The translations under genes and the position numbers were made by a program. DNA of 64,000 bases from Zizania palustris. Its lineage: Eukaryota > Streptophyta > Magnoliopsida > Poales > Poaceae. How positions within the stretch are numbered: position 1 is the first letter of the stretch; each line of letters starts with the position of its first letter. The stretch is taken from the NCBI GenBank assembly GCA_019279435.1, contig JAAALK010000286.1:31247712-31311711 (forward strand). Direction: 5' to 3'. The notes beneath the pieces were generated by a model, which searched no databases, was not told where the DNA came from, and was given only the letters and a program-made list of their open reading frames with translations. Shown here piece after piece: positions 55,526 to 64,000 of the stretch.

Positions 55526-57861
55526 TTGGGGCTGTGCTAACTCAGGAGGTAGAAGGGAAGGAGTACATCATCACATTCTTGAGCCGCCACCTGCTGGACG
55601 CCGAAACCAGGTACGCATTTGTGGAACGATTGTGTTTATGACTTTATTACGCGTGCACTAAATTAAGCCATTATCTTCTTCCCACTACATGTGTCATCGT
55701 TTGCCAAACCGATGTTATAAAACACATGTTACAAAAGCCGATTCTAAGTGGAAGAATCGGAAAATGGGCTTACGCGTTGATTGAGTACGATTTGGCCTAC
55801 GAACCCTTGAGAGTGATGAAAGGCCAAGTCGTAGCCAACTTTATAGTTAATCATCACATAGATGTCGGCTGGAGTGATAATAAATCTCTAGTTGAGGTAG
55901 TACCATGGAAACTTTATTTTGATGGTTCGGCTTGCAAGAGTGGCCAAGGCATTGGAGTGGTTCTCATATCACCTAATGGGATGCACTTTGAAATTTCGGC
56001 CCGACTAGAATTTTCTTCCACTAACAACCAAGCCGAATACGAGGCTTTATTGCTAGGTCTTGAATTACTAGAATCTGTAGGTTCTAGACATGTTCACGCC
56101 TACGGTGATTCTTTGTTAGTAGTGCAACAAGTAGCTAAGAGTGCTCAATGTTTTAATGGCTTGCTGAATAGTTACTTGGATAAATGTCTAGACATAGTTG
56201 CCACTTTCGATGACTTCAAAATCTCTCACGTATCAAGAGAAGCCAATTTAGTCGCAAATGATTTGGCTCAGCAAGCATCTGGTTACCAAGTCAAGAGAGG
56301 AAAATTTTCTGTATTGGAGAAGCCGATGCTTGGTCTCACTGCCAAAGCCAGTAACGGTGGGCAGGCGCACGCTCCGGGTCGAACCCCTCAGGTCACCGAA
56401 GGCCACCGCACGCCGAGGCCCCTAGATCGGAGTGCTCTACCAACCAAGGGATCTGGCATGCCATATCCCAGAGTCCGAAGCCTCCCGAACGGAGAAGGCT
56501 CCTCGGAGTCCGAAACCTCCAGAGGGCTTCGGCCCGGCACACTCCGAACGGCCACCCCGGCCAGGCTTTGGCAGGAGCTGGAATGGCTCGGGGGGCACCC
56601 CGAAGTCAGTAATTTAGAAGTTTTTTCAGAAGGTGGACCAGGGAGACCCTCTGAAACCTGTAAGGGTGATTGGAGAGTCCCAATCGTCCATTACTTGAGA
56701 GATCCTAGCCAAAGGGTTGATCGGAAGGTTCGGCGACAAGCATTCAAATTCATGTTGATAGACGACACATCGTATCACCGAACCATCGACGAAGTGCTAT
56801 TGAAGTGTTTAGACCATGAGCAATCTCAGGTGGCCATAGGAGAAGTCCATGAAGGGCTTTGCGGCACTCATCAGTCGGCCCAAAAAATGAGTTGGATGCT
56901 CAAAAGAGCAGGTTTTTATTGGCCGACTATGACTGAAGATTGTTTCAAGTACTATAGAGGGTGTGAAGCATGCCAGAGGTTTAGCAATATCCAGTTAGCT
57001 TCTGCCTCATTGCTCAATCCTATTATCAAGCCATGGCCGTTTCGAGGTTGGGGTTTAGACTTCATTGGCCAGATTCACCCTCCTTCCTCAAAAGGGCATC
57101 GGTTCGTGTTGATGGCGACAGATTACTTCACTAAGTGGACCGAGGTCGTGCCTCTCAAGAACATGACTCACAATGAGGTACATGATTTTATTTTGAAGCA
57201 CATCATACATAGATTCGGCATTCCTCAAACTCTTACCGCAGATCAAGGTAGTTCATTTGTTTCTAGAGAAGTAAGGGACTTCGCCAAATACTATGGTATT
57301 TAGTTGATAAACTCTTCACCTTACTATGCTCAGACCAATGGTCAGGCTGAGTCTAGTAATAAAACTGTGATTAAGCTTATTAAGAAGAAAATTGAAGAGT
57401 TTCCGAAAAGGTGGCATGAAGTACTTTCCGAGGCGTTATGGGCTTGTAGGATTGCGAAGCACGGTGCTACCAAAGTCAGTCCATATGAATTGGTAAATGG
57501 ACAAGAAGTCGTTATGCCCGTAGAGGTAGATCTTGGCTCCTTAATAGTGTTAAAGCAAGATGGCTTATCGATCGACGAGTATGAAACTCTTTTAAAGGAT
57601 AATCTAGAGGAAGTGACTGATAAGAGACTAAGGGCTCTAGAAGCCATAGAAGTAGATAAGAAGAGAGTAGCTAAAGCCTACAATAAAAAGGTTAAACCAA
57701 AATTGTTTCAAATAGGATACTTGGTGTGGAAAACGATTTTACCCTTAGGCACGAAGAATCCCAAGTTGGGTAAATTTTCACCTAGTTGGGAAGGTCATTT
57801 AAAGATAGCCGAAATCGCTCCCGGCAACGCATACGTGTTGGAATCCTTGCAGGGAGAGTGA
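55526..57861 (+). pseudogene. Element G RNase H and integrase
   Basis: After frame disruption to 55726 the frame stays open for 525 codons. RNase H: LYFDGSACKSGQGIGVVLI, NNQAEYEALLLGLEL, YGDSLLVVQQV, with an ANLVAND segment at the end. An unusual insertion of about 300 bp (56340-56640) follows without breaking the frame. Integrase zinc finger: HEGLCGTHQSAQKM, CEACQRF. Core: WGLDFIGQIHPP, TADQGSSFVS, then a TAG at 57301-57303, then NGQAESSNKT, which supplies the Glu of DDE. The C-terminal part is open to 57861. Confidence 0.85.
56340..56640 (-). repeat. tRNA-like insertion inside G pol
   Basis: On the minus strand TTGGTTGGTAGAGCACTCCG (A-box/D-arm-like, near 56440) is followed about 60 bases on by GAGGGGTTCGACCCGG (B-box/T-arm-like, near 56370). 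The rest is GC-rich with CTTCGG and CTCCGA motifs like those of the LTRs. It sits between RNase H and integrase, where related elements have no such segment. Confidence 0.4.
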
Positions 57862-58000
57862 TTTCGAAGAGCTTTGAATGGTAGGTACTTGAAAAGGTAT
57901 TTCCCAAGTGTGAGGGCAAACATCATAAAAAGTGTCGAAAAGTTGATATGGATGGTATCGTCTCCAGCTCATTGTGCTTTTAGTTCACTCAGTTCACTAA

Positions 58001-58016
58001 AAGGCAGGGGGGCATG
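58001..58016 (+). other. Polypurine tract of element G
   Basis: AAGGCAGGGGGGCATG immediately upstream of the 3' LTR. Confidence 0.85.
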
Positions 58017-59190
58017 TGTTGATAACAAAAAATGGCATTAATGGCTAGATCATCAAAATATCAATTTTGGTGATTTGGGCCGAAAATACACATGTCTAGG
58101 GTCTGTCCGAAGCCGTACAGGGCTGAAGTCCATTGAGCTATGGGCTCCGAAAGCCTCTAGCCAGCCCATGGGCTTCGGCCGAGAAGCCTTCGGAGGCCCA
58201 CGCCACCGAAGCTTCGGCCCGAGGAGCAGGCCTCGACGGGCCTGGCCGAAACCCACTTTGGCAGAGATGGAGTTGTATGCGATTCTGGCTCAATTCTTAT
58301 CTCCATCCGGCCGGATTAATAGCAGATTAGATTAGGAATTAAGCCCCTATAAATAGAGAGGCGAGGCCAGCATAGAGGCTCCCCCAACTCAAACCAAACC
58401 AAAACCCCATGCTTTGATCGTATTTACTTTACCTTTATTTTCCTGTACCTCTTCGTGGGTTTGCTTGGAAGCCCTCCGCCGGGCACTACGGAACAGTGGT
58501 AACCCTTGTTACTTCGCCTGTGAAGTATCCGTTAATCTACGTAATATATTGCTATCGCCTTGTTACTTCGCCTTTGAAATATCCGCTAATTTGCATAACA
58601 GATTGCTACCTTCGCTACTAGTGCAACACTTAGCAAAATTCGGTCCTCAGGCCGGATTGGTACTTCTAATCATCTTTGTTGCAGGTTCCTACGTTCGGAG
58701 ATACTTCATTGGAGGAGTCCGGAGCTGAGATATCGGTTTCGTAGGTCACCAGGACACCCTCACGTCATTATCTCGTAGTTTGCTGTATCAGAGATATCAC
58801 GCCGAACCCCGTTGTTCAGAGGTGATCGCCGCGTCCAGATCTGTTCGGAGTCCATGTTCGGCCGGATCATTCCGAATGCCGAAGCACCCTTCGGCGGAGA
58901 ACTTCGCGCCGGACGCCGAAGGTACACTTCGGTGCCCCCTTTGCACCAGACTTCGAACCAGACGAGCTCCGACTGGTTTGCTGATTTTATTCTGTTTAAT
59001 CTATCTCTTTTGGCTAATTGGATTATTTTGTGTAATCTGGTTGCCTGGCGACTCCACCCCCCTTATCACGACTAAGGGAAGTCGGAACGCGACGTCGGTG
59101 CCACGTCACGCTTAGGCTTGTCCCTAAGTATCTGTGCGCTTTTGGATCGTCGAACTGACCCAAGTACGGGGGCACGTTTCCGTGTCAACA
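58017..59190 (+). mobile_element. 3' LTR of element G
   Basis: 1174 bp, TGTTGATAAC to CGTGTCAACA, followed by the TSD AACTC (59191-59195). It lacks 110 bp relative to the 5' LTR (49885-49994 there), the loss lying between two CCCT repeats. Confidence 0.95.
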
Positions 59191-59195
59191 AACTC

Positions 59196-59418
59196 ACAAT
59201 TCAAATATGGATTGAAACGTGAGTAGTCGTGATCCCTCAATCTATCATTTGACATAATATCAGATAGGAGGGTGATAGCATCTTTTTTATCGGAGTATTT
59301 ACTACATCTGCTTCCACTTGTTCATTTAGTGGTGTGTTGTGTTATTTCAAAAGGCCATCATATTCGCAAGAATTTGTCGATGCGCCTATTCACCCCCCTC
59401 TAATCGCCATTCCGATCC
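59196..59418 (-). mobile_element. Fragment of a copia-type LTR
   Basis: On the minus strand it starts TGTGGGATCGGAATGG and contains AGAGGGGGGTGAATAGGCGC. This is the same start-proximal motif as in element E's LTR (AGAGGGGGGTGAATAGGCGG) and the scrap at 18113. It is probably an old truncated insertion that cut F's 5' LTR at 59424. Confidence 0.5.
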
Positions 59419-59424
59419 CACACA

Positions 59425-60333
59425 TGTTGATCGGCCATAGGGCCGATGACCAAGGGTGAAGCAATAGGGCGAGCATGCCATCAGTCGATGAGATGGGCAA
59501 TTTTACCACATAGGCCGATGAGCATTTTTCCGATGGCAAATAAGATGTGTCACTTAATTGAAGATAACCTGTCGGCTTGTACCCGACAAAAATAAATAAA
59601 ATGTGCTAGATAACATGTCTATATCATGAAAATCATCACAATAACTAGATCATACCTAACCAAGATAGTAGCTAATCACGATGATATTAATAATATATCA
59701 ATGTATCAAGCATGCTTTATTTAGATGGACGATATACATCATGAAAAAGATACAATAGCAAGAGATATTGGACTTAACCGATGAAGCCTCAAACTACCAC
59801 ACCTAGATCACATCAATCTTAGAGATCAATTTGATGCAGCCTTAGACCTAGCCAATATACTGAGAACCGGCGACCATATTGTTTCAATGTTCACCTCAAG
59901 AGATCAAATTGATAAAGTCGTGAGGATACTGACCTAGTCTATACGATCGTCAGGGGTGGCCGGACTCAACTCTTCGCTGGAGATTGGAACGATGCAGCCT
60001 AGCTCCGAGCGCCAAATCCTGCCAGGATTAACCTTGGAAGCCAAGGGTGACGATACACTGAGTAGTTGTTTGACAGAGATATGTGTTTCTAATCTAACTA
60101 AAGGTACATATTTATAGTCTAGAGACTTGTCATCTAAGCACTCTATCTTAAGCGATTCTGGAATTATCTTTATTTTCTTTTCATCTTTATCTCCATCGGC
60201 ACCTCTACATTCGATCATCTTGTAACAATATGGACGAGCTTGCTTGATCATCTTTGACCGGATCTTCTTTGATTTTTATTGATCGCGTGGCGTACTTAGT
60301 GAGCCTAGGCTTCACTAATTTTTGGTGTCAACA
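59425..60333 (-). mobile_element. 5' LTR of outer element F (truncated)
   Basis: Minus-strand start TGTTGACACC at 60333; homologous to 3972-4879 over about 906 bp, including the TATAAATA near 60112. It is cut at the left, so the primer site is missing. Outer flank AACTC (60334-60338) against AACCC at 3867-3871 may be a decayed TSD. Confidence 0.65.
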
Positions 60334-61024
60334 AACTCTTATATGGCACGTGTCCTGAAATCAATCAACTAATGCTACACATTTTTCGTAATATTTCTTT
60401 AGTGACGATTGTTCACTCACTTACACCAAAAATATATTAGTTACACCGTTTATTTAGCCGTTACTAAAAACAATTTCTATATATAGCAGTGTACGTACCG
60501 AAGTGACAGATTGCGTAGCCTAGCTAGGAATCTTTATTTACAATATTTTAATCACTAGCAAAGTAGCTTGAACATGGTCGTGTCCTGAATTAATTTGTGA
60601 ATAGCGTGTCGTGTTGGTTTACGATCAGAGGTGATTTGCGTGTGTTAATGTTCAGAAGTCTGCATCTCGTTAATTTTTAGACATGCAAAATTAATGAAGG
60701 AAAATAATATATACCATCATCCGGCCGAGATGTGGAAAAATTAAGATGAGTAGCGCTCGCTCTAACCTAACAGTTGTCAGATTAACATGTACGAATTGAA
60801 TAAATGTAGATTCGATTCGATCGATCATGTGAAAATTAACTTAACACATTAACATACACCAAAATAACAAAATATGCGCATATACATAAAAGAGAATATC
60901 CCACCATGAACTGATGCCTGACAGATGATTAAAATCACATATCCATCGATCTCATCCATCGTCTCGATCCATCCACCGATAAGTTGGGATAATCCATTAT
61001 CCATGAGACTATATATGAGTCGAT
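60334..61024. other. psaD 3' flank, no gene seen
   Basis: AT-rich sequence between the outer retroelement and the psaD stop codon. It should contain the psaD 3' UTR and polyadenylation site; no unambiguous signal was picked out. Confidence 0.5.
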
Positions 61025-61651
61025 CTAGATGTCGAAGACGTTCTTGCCGGTGAACTTGACCTCGATGGGGCTGACGTTCTTGCCGATGCTGCGGAAGTTC
61101 TGGCCAACGCCCTGCCTGCCCGCGTTGACCTTCTCTGGGTAGACGCCGTCCTTTGGGTGGAGGTACTGAACCTCGCCGTTGGGGAAGACGCGGTAGAACT
61201 GATATTTGATCTTGTACTTGGAGCGGAGCCTGGTGCCGAGCGCGAGGCACTGCTCCTTCCGCGCCAGCTTGAGAAGGTTGGGGCCCTCTCGCATGATCGC
61301 GGCGCCGCCGGTGGGCATCTCGAACACCTGCTCCTTGGGGGAGGTCCACGTGATCACGTAGAACTCCTCCACCTGCGCCTTGCGGAGCAGCCCGCCGGTG
61401 CTGCCGCCGAAGATGGGGGACGGCGTGTTGGGGTCCAGCTGCGGCGGGACGAAACCCTTGGGCGCTTCGGGCTTCGCCTCGGTCGCCGCCGCCGCCGAAG
61501 CGGGCTCCTCGGCCGCAGCTGCCCTCAGCGCGGCGGGACCAAGGGAGGAGGTGGGCATGGCGAGCGAGCCGCCGAGCTGGCGTGGCTTGGCCGGCGCCCA
61601 GGAGGCCAGCAGGTGGCGAGTGGCGGCGGAGGCTTGCGTGGCCATGGCCAT
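61025..61651 (-). CDS. psaD: Photosystem I reaction centre subunit II, chloroplast precursor
   Basis: Stromal-side subunit of photosystem I that docks ferredoxin and helps anchor PsaC. The single exon gives 208 codons, a normal length; plant psaD genes are commonly intronless. Residues 1 to about 45 are a Ser/Ala/Arg-rich chloroplast transit peptide (MAMATQASAATRHLLASW). The mature N-terminus is Ala/Glu/Pro-rich. The conserved PsaD core follows from TPSPIFGGSTGGLLRKAQVE, through EQVFEMPTGGAAIMREGPNL and LARKEQCLALGTRLRSKYKI, to the Lys-rich C-terminus VKFTGKNVFDI. The start is the first ATG; a second Met lies at residue 3. There are no lesions. The coding DNA is very GC-rich, as usual for grass genes, unlike its AT-rich surroundings. 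Confidence 0.97.
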   Translation of the reverse strand: MAMATQASAATRHLLASWAPAKPRQLGGSLAMPTSSLGPAALRAAAAEEPASAAAATEAKPEAPKGFVPPQLDPNTPSPIFGGSTGGLLRKAQVEEFYVITWTSPKEQVFEMPTGGAAIMREGPNLLKLARKEQCLALGTRLRSKYKIKYQFYRVFPNGEVQYLHPKDGVYPEKVNAGRQGVGQNFRSIGKNVSPIEVKFTGKNVFDI

Positions 61652-61777
61652 GGCGGGCTCTGTGCTAGGGTGGGGCTGGAAGTGTTGTGGTGGCGCGAGA
61701 CGGCGAGAGGAGTGACGAGAGTAGAGTAGAAACGTAGGTAGGCAAAGAGAAGAGGGAGGTAAATGGGTGGGGAGTCG

Positions 61778-61884
61778 GATAAGGAGATATGCCGCCGGCC
61801 AATGGGGACTTCGGATTTTGATACGGACTGGAGCGCGCCCCCCACTCTCGTCGCCACGTCATCTCCATCGGCACAGCACACGTG
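61778..61884 (-). promoter_or_regulatory. psaD light-responsive promoter motifs (I-box, CCAAT, G-box)
   Basis: GATAAG (I-box) at 61778-61783, CCAAT at 61799-61803 and CACGTG (G-box) at 61879-61884, about 130-230 bp upstream of the ATG. These are known light-response elements of photosynthesis genes. No canonical TATA box is seen between them and the ATG; the leader is pyrimidine-rich, as described for TATA-less tobacco psaDb. Confidence 0.6.
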
Positions 61885-61984
61885 GACGCGTTGGCTACGC
61901 AGACTTTGGCCCCACAAAGATCAGAAGTCGGAAAAGGTTAGTACGCCGTTTCGAGGATTTGAGATCCTATGCAGAGCGCAGTCA

Positions 61985-62636
61985 GCAGCGCTGTAGGGGG
62001 GCTTCGCACTAGTGGAATCCACTTCGCAGGGGCTTTAGAGAGAGAACGGGGTTTCACACCATCCGATCAAGATCGGAAGACTGCGAAGCCCGACTGCCCT
62101 CTGCAGTCACCCCTCCGACTGCAGAGGAACCGCTCCCCATTTCGAGGGAGAAATATGGAGTTTCTAGCTTAGCTTGGGATACTAGTTTTTTAGATTTTAC
62201 GGTTATTACATTCTATAATTTAAAATAATAATTTGTACTATTTGAGTAGCATATATTGTTTTTTTTCATTTGAAATAGGCTCTCACTCACTCTCACTCTT
62301 GCATTGGACCAATGTCCTAGTAGTAGTTAATCAAGTCGAACATATGATAAATGCCATAAGAACATCACCTAAAGATAAAAGCACAAAATATAGACACACC
62401 CAGCAGCTTTCTTATTTCTTTTCCTATTCTCCTCATCCCATTCCCCAGATTTAGGAGAGAGTAGCAGTTCCTTGTCCTGCCTCCTCATTCATCTCTTTCA
62501 TGTCTGGTTTAGAATGTTTAGCCACCCAAACAACTAGCTATGACGGATTTTTTTGAACAATTAATCTATATAGATCGTCAAAATTTAATCCCTCTAGGTT
62601 TGATAATAGGAAGTTAGAAACAATCATAATATTAAT
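61985..62636. other. psaD upstream region with inverted repeats
   Basis: It contains a perfect 11-bp-arm hairpin at 62098-62127 (CCTCTGCAGTC, 8-bp loop, GACTGCAGAGG). Another inverted pair, GGGCTTCGCA near 62000 and TGCGAAGCCC near 62085, lies just before. The rest is AT-rich with CTCACTCACTCTCACTC near 62282. No gene was recognised. Confidence 0.55.
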
Positions 62637-63192
62637 CGTTGGCGCAAAAGATTACGCTAACATGTTCAAATAGCCTCGAAGGGCTAGCTAAAGATAAGGA
62701 TTAATTGCAGGGGTCAGGTCTCCGAACAAGATAATAACCTTAGTTCAATTTGAAGTGTGTTCTATTACGTGAAAATATGTCTATGTTAGAGTAGAAGGGA
62801 GGGGTATTTATAGGCAAAGATTCAATAGCGAAATACTATTCTACTTTCTAGCTACAACAGTCAATGTGGACTCTATTCATGAGGTTCCGTAGGGGTAGGA
62901 TGGTAAGAACAAGTGTGAACGCCTTGGTAAAGAAAATGTCTTGTCCCATTTGTGGTGCCTATTCATTCGGAGTGGAGCCCTCTAGAGGGCAATAAGGTAG
63001 TGGGGGCCACGGGGCACTTGGAGGCACTGAAGCCCTCTCTCTGCGGTTGTCAGGGCTAGTGCCATGGGCTTCGAGCCTTCTCCTTCGGAGTACCACAAAG
63101 AAGCCAGAAGGCTTCGAACTTTGCATGCTCCAAAATCACTTTCGGAGCAGTTCGCCTAATCACACAATTGACAGGATTATTCCCCCCCAACA
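62637..63192 (-). mobile_element. 3' LTR of a Tat-like element, minus strand
   Basis: Minus-strand start TGTTGGGGGGGAATAATCC, TATAAATACCCC near 62815, end GCGTAATCTTTTGCGCCAACG. This is the same plan as element A's LTR (TGTTGGGGGAAATAAT, TATAAATACC, TTTACGCCAATA). It is preceded by AACAGGCTAC, matching the GGCTAC end of the A and D purine tracts. The flanks (TTAAT and GTAGC) do not match, so it is not a simple solo LTR. Confidence 0.6.
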
Positions 63193-64000
63193 GTAGCCTG
63201 TTGAATATGTCTCTTCGAACACCCTGCATTGCGAGAAGGGCAATATACACAAGAAATAATTTATGTTGAGATTAACATGCAAACGGACCCTGCGATTTGC
63301 TACGTCAGACCCCAAGCTGCCGAGGAGTTAGACGAAGGAGTCTAGAGCCTGAGCGCCTTTTGCCTATGATCCAAAAGGAGGCTTTAGGCTTAGGGTGCCT
63401 AAACATCATCTCGAGCAACCGAACGTTGCCTTGGAATCTCCAAGAGTTGCCTTGGGTAACCAAACAACACATCTAACGATACATCGAACCTGAATCCCAA
63501 CCGCCGCGGATATCTTGGGATTTTTTTTGAAAACGTTTTGGCTGTGGACCCACACATTAGCAATGGGGGAACACAGAAGGGGTGCAAAAAGATGTTTGAG
63601 AAACCAAGGGTTGGTTTCAGAGTCTGTGATGAGTGATTGACAGGCTTTTACCCTCTGTTTCGAAGAGGTCCCTCCGAAGGGGTTCGGAGGTTGGTATTCG
63701 GAGGCTGTTTCACCGAAGGGTTTGGTGGGCTTGGTTGCTGCAGCTGTGCAGCGGAGTGTGCCTGTCGGAGGGGTCTGACAGTACACGATGACTGGGTTGT
63801 ACCGAAGGTCTCGGTACTTTGGGCGGTACACCAGAGTGTGTGCCGAAGGTTGTTTACCCGGAGAGGTCTCCGGGGTACTGGATACACTTGTCTGCTTTTC
63901 TGTGGTGCGCAGGGGACTTCGGAGGCGACGGACGGTTCGCAGCAAGTGAACCTGGGTCAAGCGGGAGGCTTGATGCCAGGGGAGCGGGGAGCTCCGTCAC
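63193..64000. other. Probable interior of the Tat-like element, unassigned
   Basis: Its first bases continue from the LTR's purine tract side. From about 63640 it is rich in CGGAGG and CCGAAGG, like other Tat-type LTR and antisense-gene DNA in this window. Open frames on the minus strand have no recognised domain. The sequence runs off the right edge. Confidence 0.4.

Noticed and set aside
56360..56460. Possible tRNA gene on the minus strand
   Set aside because: A- and B-box-like sequences exist, but no closed acceptor stem or sensible anticodon arm could be drawn, so it was kept only as tRNA-like.
61157..61729. 190-codon plus-strand ORF over psaD
   Set aside because: Antisense shadow of a GC-rich coding exon.

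Overview
The window is nuclear DNA of a flowering plant, most likely a grass. Two ordinary genes sit near its ends, both on the minus strand. A phytocyanin (blue copper protein) gene runs off the left edge (1-3056). An intronless psaD gene for photosystem I subunit II lies at 61025-61651; its transit peptide and core look like grass PsaD. Almost everything between them is nested transposable elements. No RNA genes, CRISPR or bacterial features were seen.

Layout of the nest. (1) The outermost element, F, is a minus-strand Ty3/gypsy element of Tat-like type. Its LTRs lie at about 3872-4879 and 59425-60333, and what remains of its body is an antisense (+ strand) gene for a plant-mobile-domain (PMD) protein. 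(2) Into that PMD gene jumped element A (5700-45175, + strand, TSD GTAAC). Downstream of it jumped element G (49140-59190, + strand, TSD AACTC), a structurally complete but decayed Ty3/gypsy element. (3) A holds element B (6963-11630, minus strand, RT core deleted) and element D (Tat type; only its antisense gene and 3' LTR survive, to 37935). (4) B's 5' LTR is split by a CACTA DNA transposon (from 11631) carrying a TNP1-like/Ulp1-protease pseudogene and a tandem array of hairpins. D is split by element E (21873-33073, minus strand), a young SIRE/Maximus-type Ty1/copia element with nearly intact gag, pol and a third ORF. A large deletion has fused the right part of the CACTA element to the interior of D, removing D's 5' half and A's gag-PR-RT.

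Genes working together: gag and pol of each LTR element would supply its own particle, reverse transcriptase and integrase. In F, A and D a separate antisense gene lies between pol and the 3' LTR, each with a TATA box 130-153 bp before its ATG. Most coding regions are now broken. Many stops fit C-to-T change at CG or CHG sites, and one is shown directly by comparing the two copies of a duplicated block.

Most interesting points: a hairpin array whose two arms covary between repeat units; the repeated antisense-gene design; a copia element flanked by an 824-bp direct duplication with mismatched TSDs; and a GC-AG intron in the phytocyanin gene. Exact TE lineage names and species need database searches that could not be run here.
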